From assembly GCA_937868015.1 (NCBI GenBank), contig CALMLW010000045.1:1-64000 (forward strand): 64,000 bases of DNA, in the 5' to 3' direction. Positions 44,520 through 54,034 of this stretch are shown piece by piece (the first letter of the stretch is position 1; every line of letters begins with the position of its first letter). Below the pieces are notes generated by a model. It searched no databases. It saw only the letters and a program-made list of their open reading frames with translations, and was not told the origin of the DNA. This DNA comes from an uncultured Synergistaceae bacterium (lineage in GTDB: Bacteria > Synergistota > Synergistia > Synergistales > Aminiphilaceae). The translations under genes were made by a program, and so were the position numbers.

Positions 44520-44711
44520 TTTTTTTGCGTTTTATGGCGATCGGTCCCTGCAAAAAAGCTCCCTCACCGCCCTTTGATCGGGGAATCGTGGGAGGGATCG
44601 GAAGAGGACCCGCCTCGGCGAAGAGCCTTCGGTGGGCTCCGTCGCCCTGCAGGGCGGGGCCGACGAAAAAGGACGGGTACGGTCTCGCAGTTGAAAGGAG
44701 GAGCGCGGAAG

Positions 44712-45827
44712 ATGTCATGGCTTGAGCGTTTGGGTCGCAAGGCCCTGATGGGAATCGAACCCTACCGGCCCGGAAAGCCGATTAGCGACGTGCAGCGAGA
44801 TCTGGGGTTGAAGCAGGTAATCCGGCTCAGCTCCAACGAAAACCCCTGGCCCCTGCCAGAACGGTTGTCCCAGGTCATCTCGACCGCCGCGCAGGACGTG
44901 AGGCGTTACCCCGACCCGGGGGCCTACAACCTGCGCCGGGCTCTGGCCAAAAAGTGGGGCGTATCCCCCTCGGAGGTGGTGGTGGGGGCGGGGACGGAAG
45001 GGGTGCTCTTTTCCCTCTTTCAAGCTACCCTGGACGAGGGTGACGAGGTGGTCTACTGCACGCCCACGTACCCGCTCTACCGCCTCGCGGCCTGTGCCGC
45101 CGGGGCGCGTTGCGTCGAGGTGCCCCTGGGAGATGCCCTGGCTCCGGGGGCGGACCAGTTGCTCAGCGCCTGTACGCCCAAGTCCAAAGTGGTGGTGCTC
45201 TGCAACCCCAATAACCCCACGGGGGCCCTCATTTCTCGCAACGAACTACTTGCCCTGGCGGGGGCGCTGGAGGGGCGGGAGACCCTTCTGGTGGTGGACG
45301 AGGCCTACGCTGAATACGTGGTGGACCCCCGGTACGTCTCGGGGGTAGAGCTCTTTCGTCAGTTGGGGAACGTGGCTATTCTCCGCACGTTTTCAAAGAT
45401 TTATGGCTTGGCATCCCTTCGGGTGGGGTACGCCATAGTCCCTAAACTTGTGGGGGAGTCCTACGCCAAGGTGCGGCGAGTCTTTGACGTTAACCGTGTG
45501 GGGCAAGAGGCGGCGGTGGCGGCCCTGGAAGAAGAGATTTTCGTGGAAGAGACCCGGACCAAGACCATCGCCGAGCGAGAGCGGATGGCCACCGAGCTCA
45601 CCACGTTGGGGGTGAAGGTGATCCCCACTCACACGAACTTCCTCCTGGTTTTTCTGGCCGACGCCGATCGAGTGGCGGACGACCTTCTCCATGACGGCAT
45701 CATTGTCCGTCCGGGGAGCGACCTGGGCATGGCGGGGGCCCTGCGCGTTTCCATGGGATTACCCGAAGAGAACGATCGCTTTGTGGCATCTCTTCGAAAA
45801 CAATTAAAGCGGCCAGAAAAACGCTGA
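44712..45827 (+). CDS. hisC: histidinol-phosphate aminotransferase
   Basis: 371 residues, fold-type I aminotransferase. SSNENPW (40-46), NPNNPTG (165-171), VDEAYAEY (195-202) and the PLP lysine K229 in RTFSKIYGL are as in HisC. ATG at 44712 follows AAAGGAGG. No other his genes are in the window, so it may also serve other aromatic or histidinol substrates. The 192 bases upstream hold no recognised feature. Confidence 0.9.
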   Translation: MSWLERLGRKALMGIEPYRPGKPISDVQRDLGLKQVIRLSSNENPWPLPERLSQVISTAAQDVRRYPDPGAYNLRRALAKKWGVSPSEVVVGAGTEGVLFSLFQATLDEGDEVVYCTPTYPLYRLAACAAGARCVEVPLGDALAPGADQLLSACTPKSKVVVLCNPNNPTGALISRNELLALAGALEGRETLLVVDEAYAEYVVDPRYVSGVELFRQLGNVAILRTFSKIYGLASLRVGYAIVPKLVGESYAKVRRVFDVNRVGQEAAVAALEEEIFVEETRTKTIAERERMATELTTLGVKVIPTHTNFLLVFLADADRVADDLLHDGIIVRPGSDLGMAGALRVSMGLPEENDRFVASLRKQLKRPEKR

Positions 45828-45830
45828 CCC

Positions 45831-46658
45831 ATGCCGGAAGATTTGCTGGACGGGGTGGAAGTTCTCGCCTTTGTGGGGCCCGCTGGGACCGGGAAGAGCC
45901 AGCGGGCCCAGCTTGTGGCAGGGGAACATGATACGGACTTCCTCATCGATGATGGTCTTTTAATCCATCGAGGGCAGATTGTCTGCGGCCGGAGCGCCAA
46001 GACGGAGCGCAACCAGATCTGTGCCATTCGCCGAGCCCTCTTCCAGTTTCCCGCGCATCGCCTCCAAGTGCGCCGGGCCCTGGCGGCATCGGCTCCTTGT
46101 CGGGTCATGCTAGTGGCCACATCGGAAGAGATGGCCCGCCGCATCTCCCGGCGCCTGGGAATCCCCCCGCCTCGCGCCTTCGTTCATATTCGAGACGTGG
46201 CGTCCCCCGAGGAGATTGCCCGGGCCCGGAATGAGCGCATTCACAAGAAGCAACATGTCATCCCCGTGTCTTCTCTCCAGGTACGGAAGAACTTTGCTGG
46301 CAAGATGGTGGGAAGGCTTCGCATCTTGTGGAGCGGAGAGGAGCCCCAAGGGGAAAAGACCATTGTCCGGCCCCCCTTCACGTTTCTCGGGAACTTGGCC
46401 ATCGAGCCGGAGGCCCTGGCCCAAATCATCCGGGAGATTTCCCAGAGAACGCCCCAGGTGGCCTCCGTGAAAGAAGTCCGCGTGGATTCCCAGGGGGATC
46501 GGCTTCGTTTTTCCATTACCATCGCGGTATCTGTGGGAGAGATGACCATGCTGGACTTGGCCCTGTTTTTGCAGAAGCGTCTCTCTTCCAGCGTGGCGTA
46601 TTTTACGGGACTCGAGGTGGGGAAGGTGGACGTCGTGGTGAGCGAGGTCGTATTGTGA
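45831..46658 (+). CDS. P-loop NTPase fused to an Asp23/Gls24-like domain
   Basis: 275 residues. Walker A is GPAGTGKS (16-23). After it, the region with LIDDGLLIHRGQIVCGRSAK and the basic block through residue about 165 is not a family I know well. The C-terminal 90 residues (PFTFLGNLAIEPEALAQI to the end) look like the Asp23/Gls24 alkaline-shock fold, judged from the FLGNLAI and VGEMTMLDLALFLQKRL segments. The gene sits between hisC and the uracil-DNA glycosylase gene with a three-base gap and a one-base overlap. Its function is unknown; both parts are inferred from short motifs. Confidence 0.7.
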   Translation: MPEDLLDGVEVLAFVGPAGTGKSQRAQLVAGEHDTDFLIDDGLLIHRGQIVCGRSAKTERNQICAIRRALFQFPAHRLQVRRALAASAPCRVMLVATSEEMARRISRRLGIPPPRAFVHIRDVASPEEIARARNERIHKKQHVIPVSSLQVRKNFAGKMVGRLRILWSGEEPQGEKTIVRPPFTFLGNLAIEPEALAQIIREISQRTPQVASVKEVRVDSQGDRLRFSITIAVSVGEMTMLDLALFLQKRLSSSVAYFTGLEVGKVDVVVSEVVL

Positions 46659-47317
46659 TGGACCTTCTTTACGATCCCGAAGGACTGGAAGTGGCAAAAG
46701 AGCGGGGCCGCATGTGGGAAGCCCTGGAACGGGAGGCCGAATCCTGTGCCCGGTGTCCCTTGGGAGCGGGGAGGCATCGGGTGGTCTTGGGCGATGGGAA
46801 TCGCCGGTCGTCTTTGCTCTTGGTGGGCGAAGGACCGGGGGCGGAAGAGGATGCCCAAGGGATCCCCTTTGTGGGGGCTGCGGGGCAGCTGCTCACCAAG
46901 ATCTTGGAGGCGGCGGGCATCGGGCGCCAGGAAGTATATATCACGAACATTGTAAAGTGCCGCCCCCCGAATAACCGGGCCCCCCAGATGGAAGAAATGC
47001 TGGCCTGCGACCGCTTTCTCCAGGCTCAGATCCTTCTCCTAAACCCCCGTATCCTCGTGTGCCTCGGCAGTACCCCGGCGAAGTGGATCCTCAAGACATC
47101 GGAGGGCATATCCAAGATTCGGGGGAAATGGTTTTCCTGGAGGGGCATTGACGTCATGCCCATGTTTCACCCCAGCTATCTCTTGAGGAACCAATCCTCC
47201 ACGGTGGGTAGCCCGAAGCACCAAACCTGGTTGGACATTCAGGAAGTCCGCAAGCGATGGGACGCGTGGGGACCTCGGGGGAGCCTTTCGGAGATCCCCA
47301 AAGGAGGGATGTCGTAG
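46658..47317 (+). CDS. type 4 (iron-sulfur) uracil-DNA glycosylase
   Basis: 219 residues of the family 4 UDG. Cys30, Cys33, Cys101 and Cys117 are spaced as the [4Fe-4S] ligands. GEGPGAEEDAQGIPFVG (about 57-73) is motif 1 and HPSYLLR the uracil-binding motif 2. It removes uracil from DNA, which matters for heat- and deamination-exposed genomes. The stop overlaps the uppS GTG by one base. Confidence 0.95.
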   Translation: MDLLYDPEGLEVAKERGRMWEALEREAESCARCPLGAGRHRVVLGDGNRRSSLLLVGEGPGAEEDAQGIPFVGAAGQLLTKILEAAGIGRQEVYITNIVKCRPPNNRAPQMEEMLACDRFLQAQILLLNPRILVCLGSTPAKWILKTSEGISKIRGKWFSWRGIDVMPMFHPSYLLRNQSSTVGSPKHQTWLDIQEVRKRWDAWGPRGSLSEIPKGGMS

Positions 47318-48042
47318 TGTGGCAAGAAGAGAGCGCCGCAGGGGGGGCGCGCCACGTGGCCATCATCATGGATGGCAACGGACGATGGGCCAAGGCGCGA
47401 CACTTGCCCCGCATCATGGGCCACCACGCCGGAGTGCAAGCGGTGGAGCGCACGGTCCGGGCCGCCAAGGATTTGCGCGTTCCCGTGATATCACTCTACG
47501 CCTTTTCTACGGAAAACTGGAAGCGCCCTAAGGCGGAGGTCCTGGGGCTCATGGGTCTTTTCCGGTACTACGTGGCGATGAAGGTGAAGGCCCTGTGCGA
47601 AGAGGGGGCCCGGTTGCGCTTCGCCGGGAGCCGGGAAGGACTTCCCGAAGATGTCATACGGACGCTTGAAGACGCCGAAAATGCCACGGCGTCCTGCCGG
47701 GCCATCGACGTGGTGGTGTGCCTCAACTACGGGGGGCGTCGGGAGATCCTCGACGCAGTCAATGCCCTTTTGGCCTCCGGGCACTCGGGGTCCGTGACGG
47801 AAGAACTCCTCCGGTCCCAGTTCTACATCCCCGACCTCCCCGATCCCGACTTAGTCATACGCACCAGCGGAGAACATCGCATGAGCAATTTCTGGCTCTG
47901 GGAAGGAGCCTACAGCGAACTTTACTTCACGGACACTCTCTGGCCCGACTTTGGCCGAGAGGAGCTCGAAAAAGCCCTGAAAATCTTCTCCGGCAGGGAA
48001 CGTCGCTATGGCGGAGTCGGAGGATCCGAAAAAAATGGATAG
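47317..48042 (+). CDS. uppS: isoprenyl transferase (undecaprenyl diphosphate synthase)
   Basis: 241 residues of the cis-prenyltransferase family. IIMDGNGRWA (17-26) has the catalytic Asp, then SFSTENWKRP-like FSTENWKR (about 67-74) and RTSGEHRMSNF (about 186-196) are the family blocks. It makes the lipid carrier used by MraY/WecA enzymes. GTG at 47317 follows AAAGGAGGG. Confidence 0.95.
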   Translation: MWQEESAAGGARHVAIIMDGNGRWAKARHLPRIMGHHAGVQAVERTVRAAKDLRVPVISLYAFSTENWKRPKAEVLGLMGLFRYYVAMKVKALCEEGARLRFAGSREGLPEDVIRTLEDAENATASCRAIDVVVCLNYGGRREILDAVNALLASGHSGSVTEELLRSQFYIPDLPDPDLVIRTSGEHRMSNFWLWEGAYSELYFTDTLWPDFGREELEKALKIFSGRERRYGGVGGSEKNG

Positions 48043-48988
48043 AGATCCCATGATCAGCGAAGAAAAAGAAGCCCCTTCCGTCGAAACTCGAGCCTCCCAG
48101 GACGATTCCCGGGACCCGGGGATCTCGGCGGGGACGAAAAAACTTCCGAGGTCTCCTCTGCCATCTCCCAAGCGCGGGGTGGGGGGACGGGTCCTCCTGG
48201 TCCGGGCCCTTTCCGGGGGTCTCGTGGTGGGAGCGGTGGTGGGGGGACTCTTGACGGGGGGGTATGGGTGGATCGCCGTGGTATCCCTCCTGGCCCTGAT
48301 ATCCCTGGGGGAATTTTACGGCATCTTGCGGCGCCGCTTTCATGTCTCCTCAGGTATCGGGTTGCTCGGAGGCTTGGGAATCCTGGCGGCGTCGGTTTTT
48401 GAGGTGCCCGAGAGGGTGGACCTGTTGATTTTGACCCTGGTGGCCCTGGGGACCCTGGGAATAGAGGTCTTTCGAAGACAACTCACGGGAACGAGCCAGG
48501 CCATCTTTAACATGGGGGGAACGGTGGGAGGGGTGATCTATGTCGCCCTGCCTTGGAGCTTCCTCTTGGATATGCGTACGGAACCCTGGGGACAGATGGT
48601 CCTGTTTTCGCTTTTTCTATGCACGTGGAGCTGCGATGTCTTGGCCTATCTGGTGGGCCTTGTCTGGGGTCGAACGCCTCTTTGCCCCGATATAAGCCCT
48701 AAAAAGACCTGGGAAGGAGCCCTGGGAGGCCTTTTAGGAGCTCTGGGGGCCAGCGGGGTGGTGGCCTATGCCCTGGCGGCGCCCCCCATGCCCCTTCTGA
48801 TCATCGGCCTCATCTGCGGTACCTGGGGACAGGTGGGAGACCTGGCGGAATCGGCGCTCAAGCGAGAAGCTCTGGTCAAAGATAGCGGCAAAATCCTGCC
48901 GGGGCACGGGGGGCTTCTCGATCGCTTCGATAGCCTCTTATTCAGCGTGTCGGCAGTTTATCTTCTTTTCGGGGTGATATGGTCATGA
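48035..48988 (+). CDS. cdsA: phosphatidate cytidylyltransferase
   Basis: About 317 residues with an acidic, unstructured N-terminus of about 40 residues followed by roughly eight membrane helices. The signature ESALKREALVKDSGKILPGHGG, read across residues about 275-296, contains the S-x8-KD-x-G-x3-PGHGG pattern of CTP:phosphatidate transferases, which make CDP-diacylglycerol. ATG at 48035 is chosen because GGAGGATCC precedes it; an ATG at 48008 would give nine more residues and a 35-base overlap with uppS. Confidence 0.92.
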   Translation: MDRDPMISEEKEAPSVETRASQDDSRDPGISAGTKKLPRSPLPSPKRGVGGRVLLVRALSGGLVVGAVVGGLLTGGYGWIAVVSLLALISLGEFYGILRRRFHVSSGIGLLGGLGILAASVFEVPERVDLLILTLVALGTLGIEVFRRQLTGTSQAIFNMGGTVGGVIYVALPWSFLLDMRTEPWGQMVLFSLFLCTWSCDVLAYLVGLVWGRTPLCPDISPKKTWEGALGGLLGALGASGVVAYALAAPPMPLLIIGLICGTWGQVGDLAESALKREALVKDSGKILPGHGGLLDRFDSLLFSVSAVYLLFGVIWS

Positions 48989-50163
48989 CGCGAACGCCCA
49001 AAGACGTGGGCATCATCGGCGCCACCGGTAGCGTGGGGGGGGCGGCTCTGTGGATTTGCGAAAAATTCCCCGATAGATTCCGGGTTCGGGCCCTGGCGGC
49101 CCAGAGAAACGTCGCCGCCATGGAATCTCTGGTACGCCGTTTCAATCCCGAAGTGGTGGTCCTGGCGGAAGAGGGGGCGGCGGCGGAGCTGGCGTCTCGC
49201 CTCGGCGGGGAAGGGCGGGTCTTCGGCGGAGCAGGGGCCCTGGATAGGATGGTGGCCGAGCTCCCCGGGGTACACTGGGTCTTCGCGTCCTCCGGAACGG
49301 GGGCTCTGGGGGCTTTGGAAAGGGCCCTGGTCCAGGGGGACGACGTGTCCTTGGCCAACAAAGAGAGCGTGGTGGTGGCGGGGCCGTGGATTTTGCCCTT
49401 GGTTTCCCGGAAGGATCAACTGAGGCCGGTGGACAGCGAACACAACGCGATTTGGCAGGGCCTTTTCGGGGAAAAGGAGGAGGATGTGGACCGGATCTGG
49501 CTCACCGCCTCCGGGGGGCCCTTTCGGAATTTTTCTCGGGAGGAAATGGCCCGAGCGACTCCAGAGCAGGCCCTCCGTCACCCCACGTGGGCCATGGGCG
49601 CCAAGATCACGGTGGACAGCGCAACCTTAATGAACAAGGGGATCGAGGTCCTGGAGGCGATGCAGCTTTTTAATCTTCCCGTGCATCGGGTTCACGCCCT
49701 GGTCCACCCCGGATCCCTGGTTCACGGGGTGGTGCGTTTCCGAGATGGATGCAGCAAGATGGTACTGTCCACTCCGGACATGCGCATCCCTGCGGGGGTG
49801 GCCATGGCCTTCCCCGAGCGGTTGCCGATCATGGAGACCGAGCTGGCCCCCCCTCCCCCCACTCCCATGAATCTGGCCCTGGACGCCCCGGACGAGGGGC
49901 GCTTCCCCTGCTTTTCCCTGGCCCTCGAGGCGGGGCGCCGGGGAGGGGCCTACCCCGCGCTCTTGGTGGGAGCGGACGAGGCGGCGGTGCGGGCCTTTCT
50001 CGAGGGGCGCATAGGGTTTTTGGACGTGGCCTCGGTGGTGGAAGAGACCCTGGAGGGATGGAAGGGCGCGGCGCCCGCTTCCCTAGGAGACGCCCTGGAG
50101 GCGGTGGAAGAGGGGCAGAGACGCGCTGAGGCGATGATGGGGGAAGGACGGTTTCGTCGATGA
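48985..50163 (+). CDS. dxr: 1-deoxy-D-xylulose-5-phosphate reductoisomerase
   Basis: 392 residues. GATGSVG near the start is the NADPH site, ANKES and SEHNAIWQ are the catalytic and metal-binding blocks, and MNKGIEVLEA is conserved. It makes methylerythritol phosphate, the committed step of the MEP isoprenoid pathway; ispG lies two genes on. ATG at 48985 sits in an ATGA overlap with cdsA; an ATG at 48979 is also possible. Confidence 0.95.
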   Translation: MTRTPKDVGIIGATGSVGGAALWICEKFPDRFRVRALAAQRNVAAMESLVRRFNPEVVVLAEEGAAAELASRLGGEGRVFGGAGALDRMVAELPGVHWVFASSGTGALGALERALVQGDDVSLANKESVVVAGPWILPLVSRKDQLRPVDSEHNAIWQGLFGEKEEDVDRIWLTASGGPFRNFSREEMARATPEQALRHPTWAMGAKITVDSATLMNKGIEVLEAMQLFNLPVHRVHALVHPGSLVHGVVRFRDGCSKMVLSTPDMRIPAGVAMAFPERLPIMETELAPPPPTPMNLALDAPDEGRFPCFSLALEAGRRGGAYPALLVGADEAAVRAFLEGRIGFLDVASVVEETLEGWKGAAPASLGDALEAVEEGQRRAEAMMGEGRFRR

Positions 50164-51188
50164 CTTTTTTGGCCTTTTTCCTCGTCATCGCCGTGTGTGT
50201 GCTGATCCACGAATTTGGGCACTTCGCCAGTGCTCGCCTCATCGGGGTCCGGGTGCATGAGTTCGCCTTCGGCATGGGCCCCATCCTCCTGTCCCGGGAG
50301 CGAGGGTGCACGCGGTGGTCCTTCCGGGCCTTTCCCGTGGGGGGCTTCGTCCGGTTGGCGGGCATGGGCGAGGAGCAAGAGGGAGAGTCCTGTGCCGACG
50401 AAGAATCCTTCGGTCACAAGCGCCCCTGGGAGCGGTGCGTCATCCTGGCGAGCGGCGCGGGGCTCAACATCCTGCTGGCGGTGGGGCTCACGGCGGCCCT
50501 CCTCATGGGACACGGCGTCTTAGATCTGGAGAGCACCGTGGTGGGGGAAGTCATGGCGGGATACCCGGCGGATCAGTGGGGCGTGGTCTCGGGGGACCGA
50601 ATCTTGTCGGTGAACGGCGAGGCGGTGACGACGTGGGATGACATGTCTCGGCGCCTCCGGGAAAAGGGAGCCCAGGGCGCCGTGATGCTGGAGGTGGAGC
50701 ACCGGGGGGCGGTGAGGGTCTTTTCCGGCGAACTGAGCCGAGACGCCCGGCAGGGGACGCCCCTTTTCGGCGTGCGCCCCCGATGGGTCACCTATGGCTT
50801 CGCGGCGGCCCTGGGGCATTCTTTCAGCTATACCTGGCAGATGAGCCGGGAGATCCTGTCGGGGATGGTGGCTTGGATTTTCGCTCGCCGAGACATCGAC
50901 GTCACGGGTCCCGTGGGCATTGCCAACCTGGCGGGGGAGGCGGCTCGCCAGGGGATGTGGTCCTTTTTGTCGTTTTTAGCGGTGATAAACCTCCATCTGG
51001 GGCTTTTGAACCTTTTCCCCTTTCCGGCCCTCGACGGAGGAAGGCTCTTTTTTGTCTTCGGCGAGATGATCACCGGGCGACGGTTACCCGAAAGGTGGGA
51101 GCAGTACATCCACCTGGGGGGATTCGCGGTGCTCATGGCGCTTATCCTGGTGATCACGTGGCAGGACCTCGTCAAACTCTTGGGGTAG
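50160..51188 (+). CDS. rseP: RseP-family site-2 zinc metalloprotease
   Basis: 342 residues, M50 family. HEFGH (17-21) in the first membrane helix and LDGG near residue 288 are the zinc ligands and third ligand motif. One PDZ domain (about 115-195) is visible. It cleaves membrane-anchored anti-sigma factors or signal peptides inside the membrane. It overlaps dxr by four bases (ATGA), as in many diderm and monoderm genomes. Confidence 0.94.
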   Translation: MTFLAFFLVIAVCVLIHEFGHFASARLIGVRVHEFAFGMGPILLSRERGCTRWSFRAFPVGGFVRLAGMGEEQEGESCADEESFGHKRPWERCVILASGAGLNILLAVGLTAALLMGHGVLDLESTVVGEVMAGYPADQWGVVSGDRILSVNGEAVTTWDDMSRRLREKGAQGAVMLEVEHRGAVRVFSGELSRDARQGTPLFGVRPRWVTYGFAAALGHSFSYTWQMSREILSGMVAWIFARRDIDVTGPVGIANLAGEAARQGMWSFLSFLAVINLHLGLLNLFPFPALDGGRLFFVFGEMITGRRLPERWEQYIHLGGFAVLMALILVITWQDLVKLLG

Positions 51189-51256
51189 AGCGGGGTTCGG
51201 GCCCCGAGAGGGACCCCGGAAGAAAGTCCTAGGCCGCAGTAAAGGTGGCGATGGGT

Positions 51257-52357
51257 ATGGCCTGTGCGCGGGCGGTGTGTGTGGGGGCTTTGGGCATTGG
51301 AGGGGATAACCCCGTCAGAGTGGAAAGCATGCTCAAAACCCCCTTGGAAGACCTCGCGGGGTGCGAAGGGGAGCTTCGAAGCTTGGATCGGGCCCGATGC
51401 GAGCTGGTGCGGGTGGCCTTTCCCCGTCGAGAGCTGGCGGGAGCCCTGGGTGAGCTCTGTCGCAAGAGCCCCATGCCTCTCATGGCGGATATCCATTTTG
51501 ATCCGGCCCTGGCGGTGGAGGCCCTGAGGCAGGGGTGCCCCGCCGTGCGACTGAACCCGGGGAACATGTCTCAGCGCGACCTTCGCGAGGTGGTGGTGGC
51601 GGCGGAAGATCGGGGGGCCGCGCTGCGCATTGGCGCCAACGGAGGATCGCTCAGCAACGACCAGATGGCCCGGGCGGAGGGAGACCGAGCCTTGGCCCTG
51701 CTTCACGCTGCGGAAGATCAGCTGGCGGCGCTGGAACGAGAGGGATTTTCTCGCATCATCCTTTCGGCCAAGGCCACGTCGGTGCCGGAGACCGTACGGG
51801 CCAACGTCCTTTTGGGGCAGCGTCACCCGGACTATCCGCTGCACGTGGGCATCACCGAAGCGGGGGGCGACGTGGAGGGGATCGTGCGGGGAGCCTGTGG
51901 TATTGGCCTCCTCCTGGCTCAGGGGTTGGGAGACACGCTGCGGGTGAGCCTCACGGGGCCCTCGCCCGACGAAATCCGCGTGGGATACGCCCTTTTGCGT
52001 GCCCTAGAGCTCCGGGCTCTGGGGGCCCAGCTCCTGTCTTGTCCCACCTGCGGCCGCCGAAGGGCCGATGTGAGCGCCATCGCCGCCGCCCTTCGCCCCC
52101 ACCTGGACTCCTTTCCCGACGGAGTGACCATCGCTGTTATGGGGTGCGAAGTTAATGGGCCCCGGGAAGCCCGGGAGGCGGATGTGGGGGTGGCCGGATC
52201 TCCCGGAGGAGTGATCCTCTTTCGCCGGGGAGAGTTTCTGGGCGAGCTGCCCCGGGAAAATCCGGAGGACGTGGTGGAGGCCCTGCGCCGAGCTCTGGCG
52301 GATCCTTCGAGAGACAGCACCCCGGAGGAGGGCGGAGCCCCCGGAGATGGAGCGTAG
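51257..52357 (+). CDS. ispG: 4-hydroxy-3-methylbut-2-enyl diphosphate synthase (flavodoxin/ferredoxin)
   Basis: 366 residues, the two-domain bacterial form. The TIM-barrel part begins GALGIGGDNPVRVESM (about 10-25), and the [4Fe-4S] ligands are in CPTCGR and GCEVNGPREA (about 260-310). It converts methylerythritol cyclodiphosphate to HMBPP. The start could also be the ATG at 51251 or the GTG at 51245; AAAGGTGG at 51241 best fits 51257. Confidence 0.93.
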   Translation: MACARAVCVGALGIGGDNPVRVESMLKTPLEDLAGCEGELRSLDRARCELVRVAFPRRELAGALGELCRKSPMPLMADIHFDPALAVEALRQGCPAVRLNPGNMSQRDLREVVVAAEDRGAALRIGANGGSLSNDQMARAEGDRALALLHAAEDQLAALEREGFSRIILSAKATSVPETVRANVLLGQRHPDYPLHVGITEAGGDVEGIVRGACGIGLLLAQGLGDTLRVSLTGPSPDEIRVGYALLRALELRALGAQLLSCPTCGRRRADVSAIAAALRPHLDSFPDGVTIAVMGCEVNGPREAREADVGVAGSPGGVILFRRGEFLGELPRENPEDVVEALRRALADPSRDSTPEEGGAPGDGA

Positions 52358-52391
52358 GCGCCGCAGATCTGAAAGAGGGAGAGGAACCCCC

Positions 52392-52925
52392 ATGGATTCA
52401 GAGAAAAGCCAGACTTTCCCCTCCAAGACTCCTGATCTCGAAGGGGTGGCTTCGGAGGAAACGGGCCTCCGGAGGCCTTGGTTTGTCTTGGTCACGGGGA
52501 AAGACCTTGAGGCCTTTCCTGAGGCCCCTCGTTACGATGGATTTGCCGTGCGAGAGGCCCTTTTGCCCGCCGGAGCATCGACCCTGGAAGGAATGGCATG
52601 GACCGAAGGGCCGCCTCCCGTTCAGAGCCTCGCCGCCGCCATCGTTGCCCCCCCTCTCTCGGAGTCGGTGGTAGGGGCGGCGGTGGGGGTGCTGTGCCTG
52701 GCGGATGGTTCCCGTCGGGCGGCGGTGGTGACTTGTCTCGGAGGGGCCGAGGAGGCGCTGATGCGGGTGGAAGAGATCCTTTTCCGGGAAGTCGACGAAA
52801 AAGACGACCTCGCCGTGGAGACCTTGTACCTGGCGGGAGAGGAGGCCGAGGCCCGGGAAGAAGAGGCCGCTACGGTGGGGGCGGCATGCTTCTTCGGTGG
52901 GTTAGGGAACGAAGGAGCCTCTTAA
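52392..52925 (+). CDS. hypothetical protein
   Basis: 177 residues, soluble, strongly acidic in its last third (GEEAEAREEEAATVG). There is a central Val/Ala-rich region that may form a small alpha/beta fold. GGGAGAGG precedes the ATG at 52392. I recognise no family. It lies 34 bases after ispG and is probably in its transcript. Confidence 0.6.
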   Translation: MDSEKSQTFPSKTPDLEGVASEETGLRRPWFVLVTGKDLEAFPEAPRYDGFAVREALLPAGASTLEGMAWTEGPPPVQSLAAAIVAPPLSESVVGAAVGVLCLADGSRRAAVVTCLGGAEEALMRVEEILFREVDEKDDLAVETLYLAGEEAEAREEEAATVGAACFFGGLGNEGAS

Positions 52926-53036
52926 GGCGCGATCTCCGATGATCCCAGGAACTTTACGAAAAAGCGGGCCACCGCGACGGAAGGACGGAGGCGAAGGGGA
53001 GATGGATCGAGGACGCGGGAGAAGGGAGTGCTTTCG

Positions 53037-53885
53037 ATGCAGGTGATGGAGCGCAAGACGAACGACCTGTGGTTTACGGAAGAACAGACCCCTGACATGA
53101 GGATGGGGTTGCGCATCAAGCAAGTACTGCGACACGAAGAGACCCCATACCAGCGACTGTTGGTGGTGGAGACGGAAGAGTGGGGCCGGGCGTTGGTGCT
53201 GGACGGGGCCATCCAGATCACCGAAAAAGACGAGTTCACCTACCATGAGATGATGGCCCACGTGCCTCTTTGCGCCCACCCTGCCCCGTGCCGAGTGCTG
53301 GTGGTGGGGGGGGGTGACGGAGGCGTCGTGCGGGAGGTGGCCAGGCACGGGGCCGTGTCCCAGATCTTTCTGGTAGACATCGACGCCGAAGTGACCAGGG
53401 CTTCCCGGGAGTTCTTCCCCTCGGTGAGCTGCGCGCTGGATGATCCCCGGGTCACCGTACTCCACGAGGACGCCTTGGTGTTTGTGAAAGACCATCAGGC
53501 GAGCTTTGACGTGATCATCGTGGATAGCACGGATCCCGTGGACTTCGCGGCGGGCCTTTTTTGCGCCCCCTTCTACCGGGACGTGTACCAGGCTCTGAAA
53601 GAAGATGGGATGTTGATGGCCCAGACCGAATCTCCCTTTGCAGAACCCCGCATGGTCACCCCCACCTTTCAGCAGATGCGTAGCGTCTTCCCCTTGGTCC
53701 ATCTCTGCTGGGGCTCCATGCCCACCTATCCTACGGGGACCTGGACCTACATGGTGGGAAGCCGTCGCCACGACCCTCGCATCCTCCGAAGCCCCGTGCC
53801 CCAGGGAACAAGGTACTACTCCGAGGCCATTCACGGCGCCTCTTTTGTGCTTCCCCCCTACATGCAGGAACAGATCGGCGAGTAG
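53037..53885 (+). CDS. speE: polyamine aminopropyltransferase (spermidine synthase)
   Basis: 282 residues. LVLDGAIQITEKDEFTYHEM, VVGGGDGGVVREV and VDSTDP are the blocks that bind putrescine and decarboxylated SAM. It makes spermidine. GTG at 53028 is a possible earlier start, but ATG 53037 has GGGAGAAGGGAG at better spacing. No speD is seen here. Confidence 0.93.
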   Translation: MQVMERKTNDLWFTEEQTPDMRMGLRIKQVLRHEETPYQRLLVVETEEWGRALVLDGAIQITEKDEFTYHEMMAHVPLCAHPAPCRVLVVGGGDGGVVREVARHGAVSQIFLVDIDAEVTRASREFFPSVSCALDDPRVTVLHEDALVFVKDHQASFDVIIVDSTDPVDFAAGLFCAPFYRDVYQALKEDGMLMAQTESPFAEPRMVTPTFQQMRSVFPLVHLCWGSMPTYPTGTWTYMVGSRRHDPRILRSPVPQGTRYYSEAIHGASFVLPPYMQEQIGE

Positions 53886-53947
53886 GCGACGGGGGCGGCG
53901 GCCCGGGGTCGGAGGGGAGGGCCACGAAAAGGGTAAAGGGATGACCC

Positions 53948-53976
53948 TTGCCAGGATGGAAGGGCTATGATATAAC
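53948..53976 (+). promoter_or_regulatory. strong promoter for arcA
   Basis: TTGCCA (53948-53953), a 17-base spacer and TATAAC (53971-53976) with a TG extension each match five of six consensus bases. Transcription should start near 53983, about 50 bases before the arcA ATG. Confidence 0.72.
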
Positions 53977-54034
53977 TGAAAGAGTAAACCGGCTTGCTTT
54001 TTTGGTTCATTTCTTCCCGAAGAGGAGTGGGGTC

